Source: a bacterium HR36
GTDB lineage: Bacteria; Planctomycetota; Planctomycetia; Gemmatales; HRBIN36
NCBI GenBank assembly: GCA_002898995.1
Contig: BEIM01000236.1
Coordinates: 1-6,010 of the forward strand
Length of the DNA stretch: 6,010 nt
Direction: 5' to 3'
Shown here piece by piece: positions 4,535 through 6,010 of this stretch; position 1 is the stretch's first letter, and every line of letters starts with the position of its first letter. The notes under the pieces were generated by a model. It did no database searches, had not been told where the DNA came from, and saw only the letters and a list, made by a program, of their open reading frames with translations. The translations under genes were made by a program, and so were the position numbers.

Positions 4535-6010
4535 ATGAAAGTACCATTGCGCTGGCTGAAGCAATACGTGGATGTCCCTTGGTCGGTGGCCGAGCTAATA
4601 GAGAAGCTTACGCTGGCTGGCCTGGAAGTAACCGCGGTACAGCCGATCGGTGTTCCTGCACCCAAGGGTTTACATCTCCGACCAGAACAGGTGGGCCCGA
4701 TTTGGGACGAAGACAAGGTGCTGATTGCCGAAGTGCTGGAAGTGCGAAAGCACCCAAACGCCGACCGCCTCCTCTTAGTGGACTTGAACTATGGCCGAGG
4801 TACCATCACGGTCGTGACCGGGGCAGCCAATCTGCGACCGGGCGACCGCGGCATCAAGGTGGTGCTGGCGCTGGTGGGCGCTGTCTTGATAGACGGCTAC
4901 TCCGAAGAACGCGTGTTACGGCCACTCAAACCCGCCAAGATTCGCGGTGTGCTCAGTGAAGGGATGGTATGTTCCGCTCGAGAGTTGGGTATCGCCGACG
5001 AACACGAAGGCATCCTCATACTCGATGCCGATGCCCCTATCGGCATGCCTCTGGCAGAATACCTCGGAGATTTCGTCCTGGAGATAGATGTGCTCCCGAG
5101 CATGGCGCGATGCCTCTCGATGCTGGGAGTGGCGAGGGAGGTGGCTGCGCTGGCGGGGCAGCAGGTGCGCTATCCCTCCACGGAAGTTCTCTTTACGGAA
5201 GCTTTGGCCAGCGAGCAGGTCTCCGTCCGCATCGAAGATAGCGCGTTGTGTGCCCGCTATGCGGCTATGGTAATCAACCAAGTGCGCGTAGGCCCATCGC
5301 CGACCTGGATGCAAATGCGCTTGCAATTATCAGGGATGCGCCCGATCAACAACTTGGTGGATATTACCAATTACGTCATGCTGGAATGGGGCCAGCCCTT
5401 GCATGCGTTCGATTACGAAAAATTGCGTGCCCGTGCTGGCGGGCAGGAGCCCGAGATCGTCGTCCGACCTGCTCGACCTAACGAAACGCTCATCACCCTG
5501 GACGGGCAGGAACGCCGGCTCCTTGCGGAGCATCTCGTGATTGCTGACCGTGCCGGGCCCATCGCCCTGGCCGGCGTTATGGGTGGTCGCGATACCGAAG
5601 TCACCCCTGACACCCGCAAAGTTCTCTTGGAGTCGGCCAATTTCGATCCCATCAGCATTCGGCGTACCGCTCGCCATTTTGAGTTGCCCAGTGAAGCGAG
5701 CCTGCGTTTTAGCCGAGGCGTGCATCCTGACTTGGTCGAACCCGCCGCTCACCGTGCCGCACGATTCATGCAGCAGTTGGCAAACGGTCAAGTGGCCCGC
5801 AACCTAGTGGACGTTTATGCCGCAAGACCAGCAGAGCAGCGTGTCGCCTTATCTTTGGCCTACGTGCACAAAATGGTCGGGCAGGACATTCCCCGCGATG
5901 ATGTGCTCAAAATTCTACGGAGTCTGGAATTCACTGTGCACGAAACCACTACCGACCAGTGGTTGGTTACCGTGCCACGACATCGCCTTGACATCCAACA
6001 CGGCCCAGCC
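4535..6010 (+). CDS. pheT: Phenylalanyl-tRNA synthetase beta subunit, cut by the window's right edge
   Basis: This is the tRNA-recognition and editing subunit of phenylalanyl-tRNA synthetase. My own translation from ATG 4535 stays open to base 6010, giving 492 residues with no frameshift. It begins MKVPLRWLKQYVD, the standard start; GAGG at 4524-4527 lies seven bases upstream. The OB-fold tRNA-binding domain runs from about 60 to 165 (VLIAEVLEVRKHPNADRL at 62-79; SEGMVCSARELGI at 141-153). The B3/B4 editing domain spans about 215-400, with RPINNLVDITNYVMLEWGQP (269-288), LHAFDYEKL, GVMGG (347-351), ESANFDP (366-372) and RFSRGVHP (391-398). The B5 domain begins near 437 and reaches VPRHRLDI at 480-487. 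The catalytic-like core and the C-terminal anticodon-binding domain, roughly 200-300 residues, lie outside. The usual TPNR-DCLS segment reads LPSMARCLS (187-195). A 63-base gap separates it from pheS. Confidence 0.96.
   Translation, partial: MKVPLRWLKQYVDVPWSVAELIEKLTLAGLEVTAVQPIGVPAPKGLHLRPEQVGPIWDEDKVLIAEVLEVRKHPNADRLLLVDLNYGRGTITVVTGAANLRPGDRGIKVVLALVGAVLIDGYSEERVLRPLKPAKIRGVLSEGMVCSARELGIADEHEGILILDADAPIGMPLAEYLGDFVLEIDVLPSMARCLSMLGVAREVAALAGQQVRYPSTEVLFTEALASEQVSVRIEDSALCARYAAMVINQVRVGPSPTWMQMRLQLSGMRPINNLVDITNYVMLEWGQPLHAFDYEKLRARAGGQEPEIVVRPARPNETLITLDGQERRLLAEHLVIADRAGPIALAGVMGGRDTEVTPDTRKVLLESANFDPISIRRTARHFELPSEASLRFSRGVHPDLVEPAAHRAARFMQQLANGQVARNLVDVYAARPAEQRVALSLAYVHKMVGQDIPRDDVLKILRSLEFTVHETTTDQWLVTVPRHRLDIQHGPA

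Noticed and set aside
4503..4538. Short frame before pheT as a Phe attenuator leader peptide, as in E. coli pheST
   Set aside because: It encodes no Phe residue and is not followed by a terminator hairpin with a T run.
4916..5326. A 136-codon open frame on the minus strand
   Set aside because: It is antisense to pheT, which is intact and well conserved across this stretch.

Overview
The window reads as an ordinary stretch of a moderately GC-rich bacterial chromosome. All genes point rightwards and fall into two blocks. The organism is probably a planctomycete or a relative. That rests on my recollection of family styles: the L35 and L20 sequences, and a PheS/PheT pair of the zinc-knuckle type typical of Planctomycetota and Chloroflexota. 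No phylogenetic marker settles it. I see no mobile element, CRISPR array, tRNA or rRNA.

Block 1 (1-2324) holds the flavoprotein (SdhA, 5' end cut by the window edge) and the iron-sulfur subunit (SdhB) of a succinate dehydrogenase/fumarate reductase. Both closely resemble the mycobacterial Sdh1 type. The membrane anchor is not downstream; in the mycobacterial arrangement it lies upstream of sdhA, so it is probably just outside the window. Together these subunits pass electrons from succinate (FAD, then [2Fe-2S], [4Fe-4S] and [3Fe-4S]) to membrane quinone.

A 472-base stretch without a convincing gene (2325-2796) follows. It contains several small inverted repeats and a good sigma70-like promoter (TATAAT at 2710-2715). 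The predicted transcript would begin with an imperfect stem-loop ahead of the next operon.

Block 2 (2797-6010) is rpmI-rplT-pheS-pheT: ribosomal proteins L35 and L20, then the alpha and beta subunits of phenylalanyl-tRNA synthetase. Spacers are 13, 18 and 63 bases. infC, the usual first gene of this cluster, is absent. pheT runs off the right edge after 492 codons. The block supplies translation machinery: 50S assembly (L20, L35) and charging of tRNA-Phe (PheS2PheT2).

I found no convincing undescribed system. The points most worth a second look are a 19-residue spacer inside the PheS CxxC...CxxC knuckle, the infC-less L20 operon with its structured leader, and the unusual substitutions in conserved PheS/PheT motifs.
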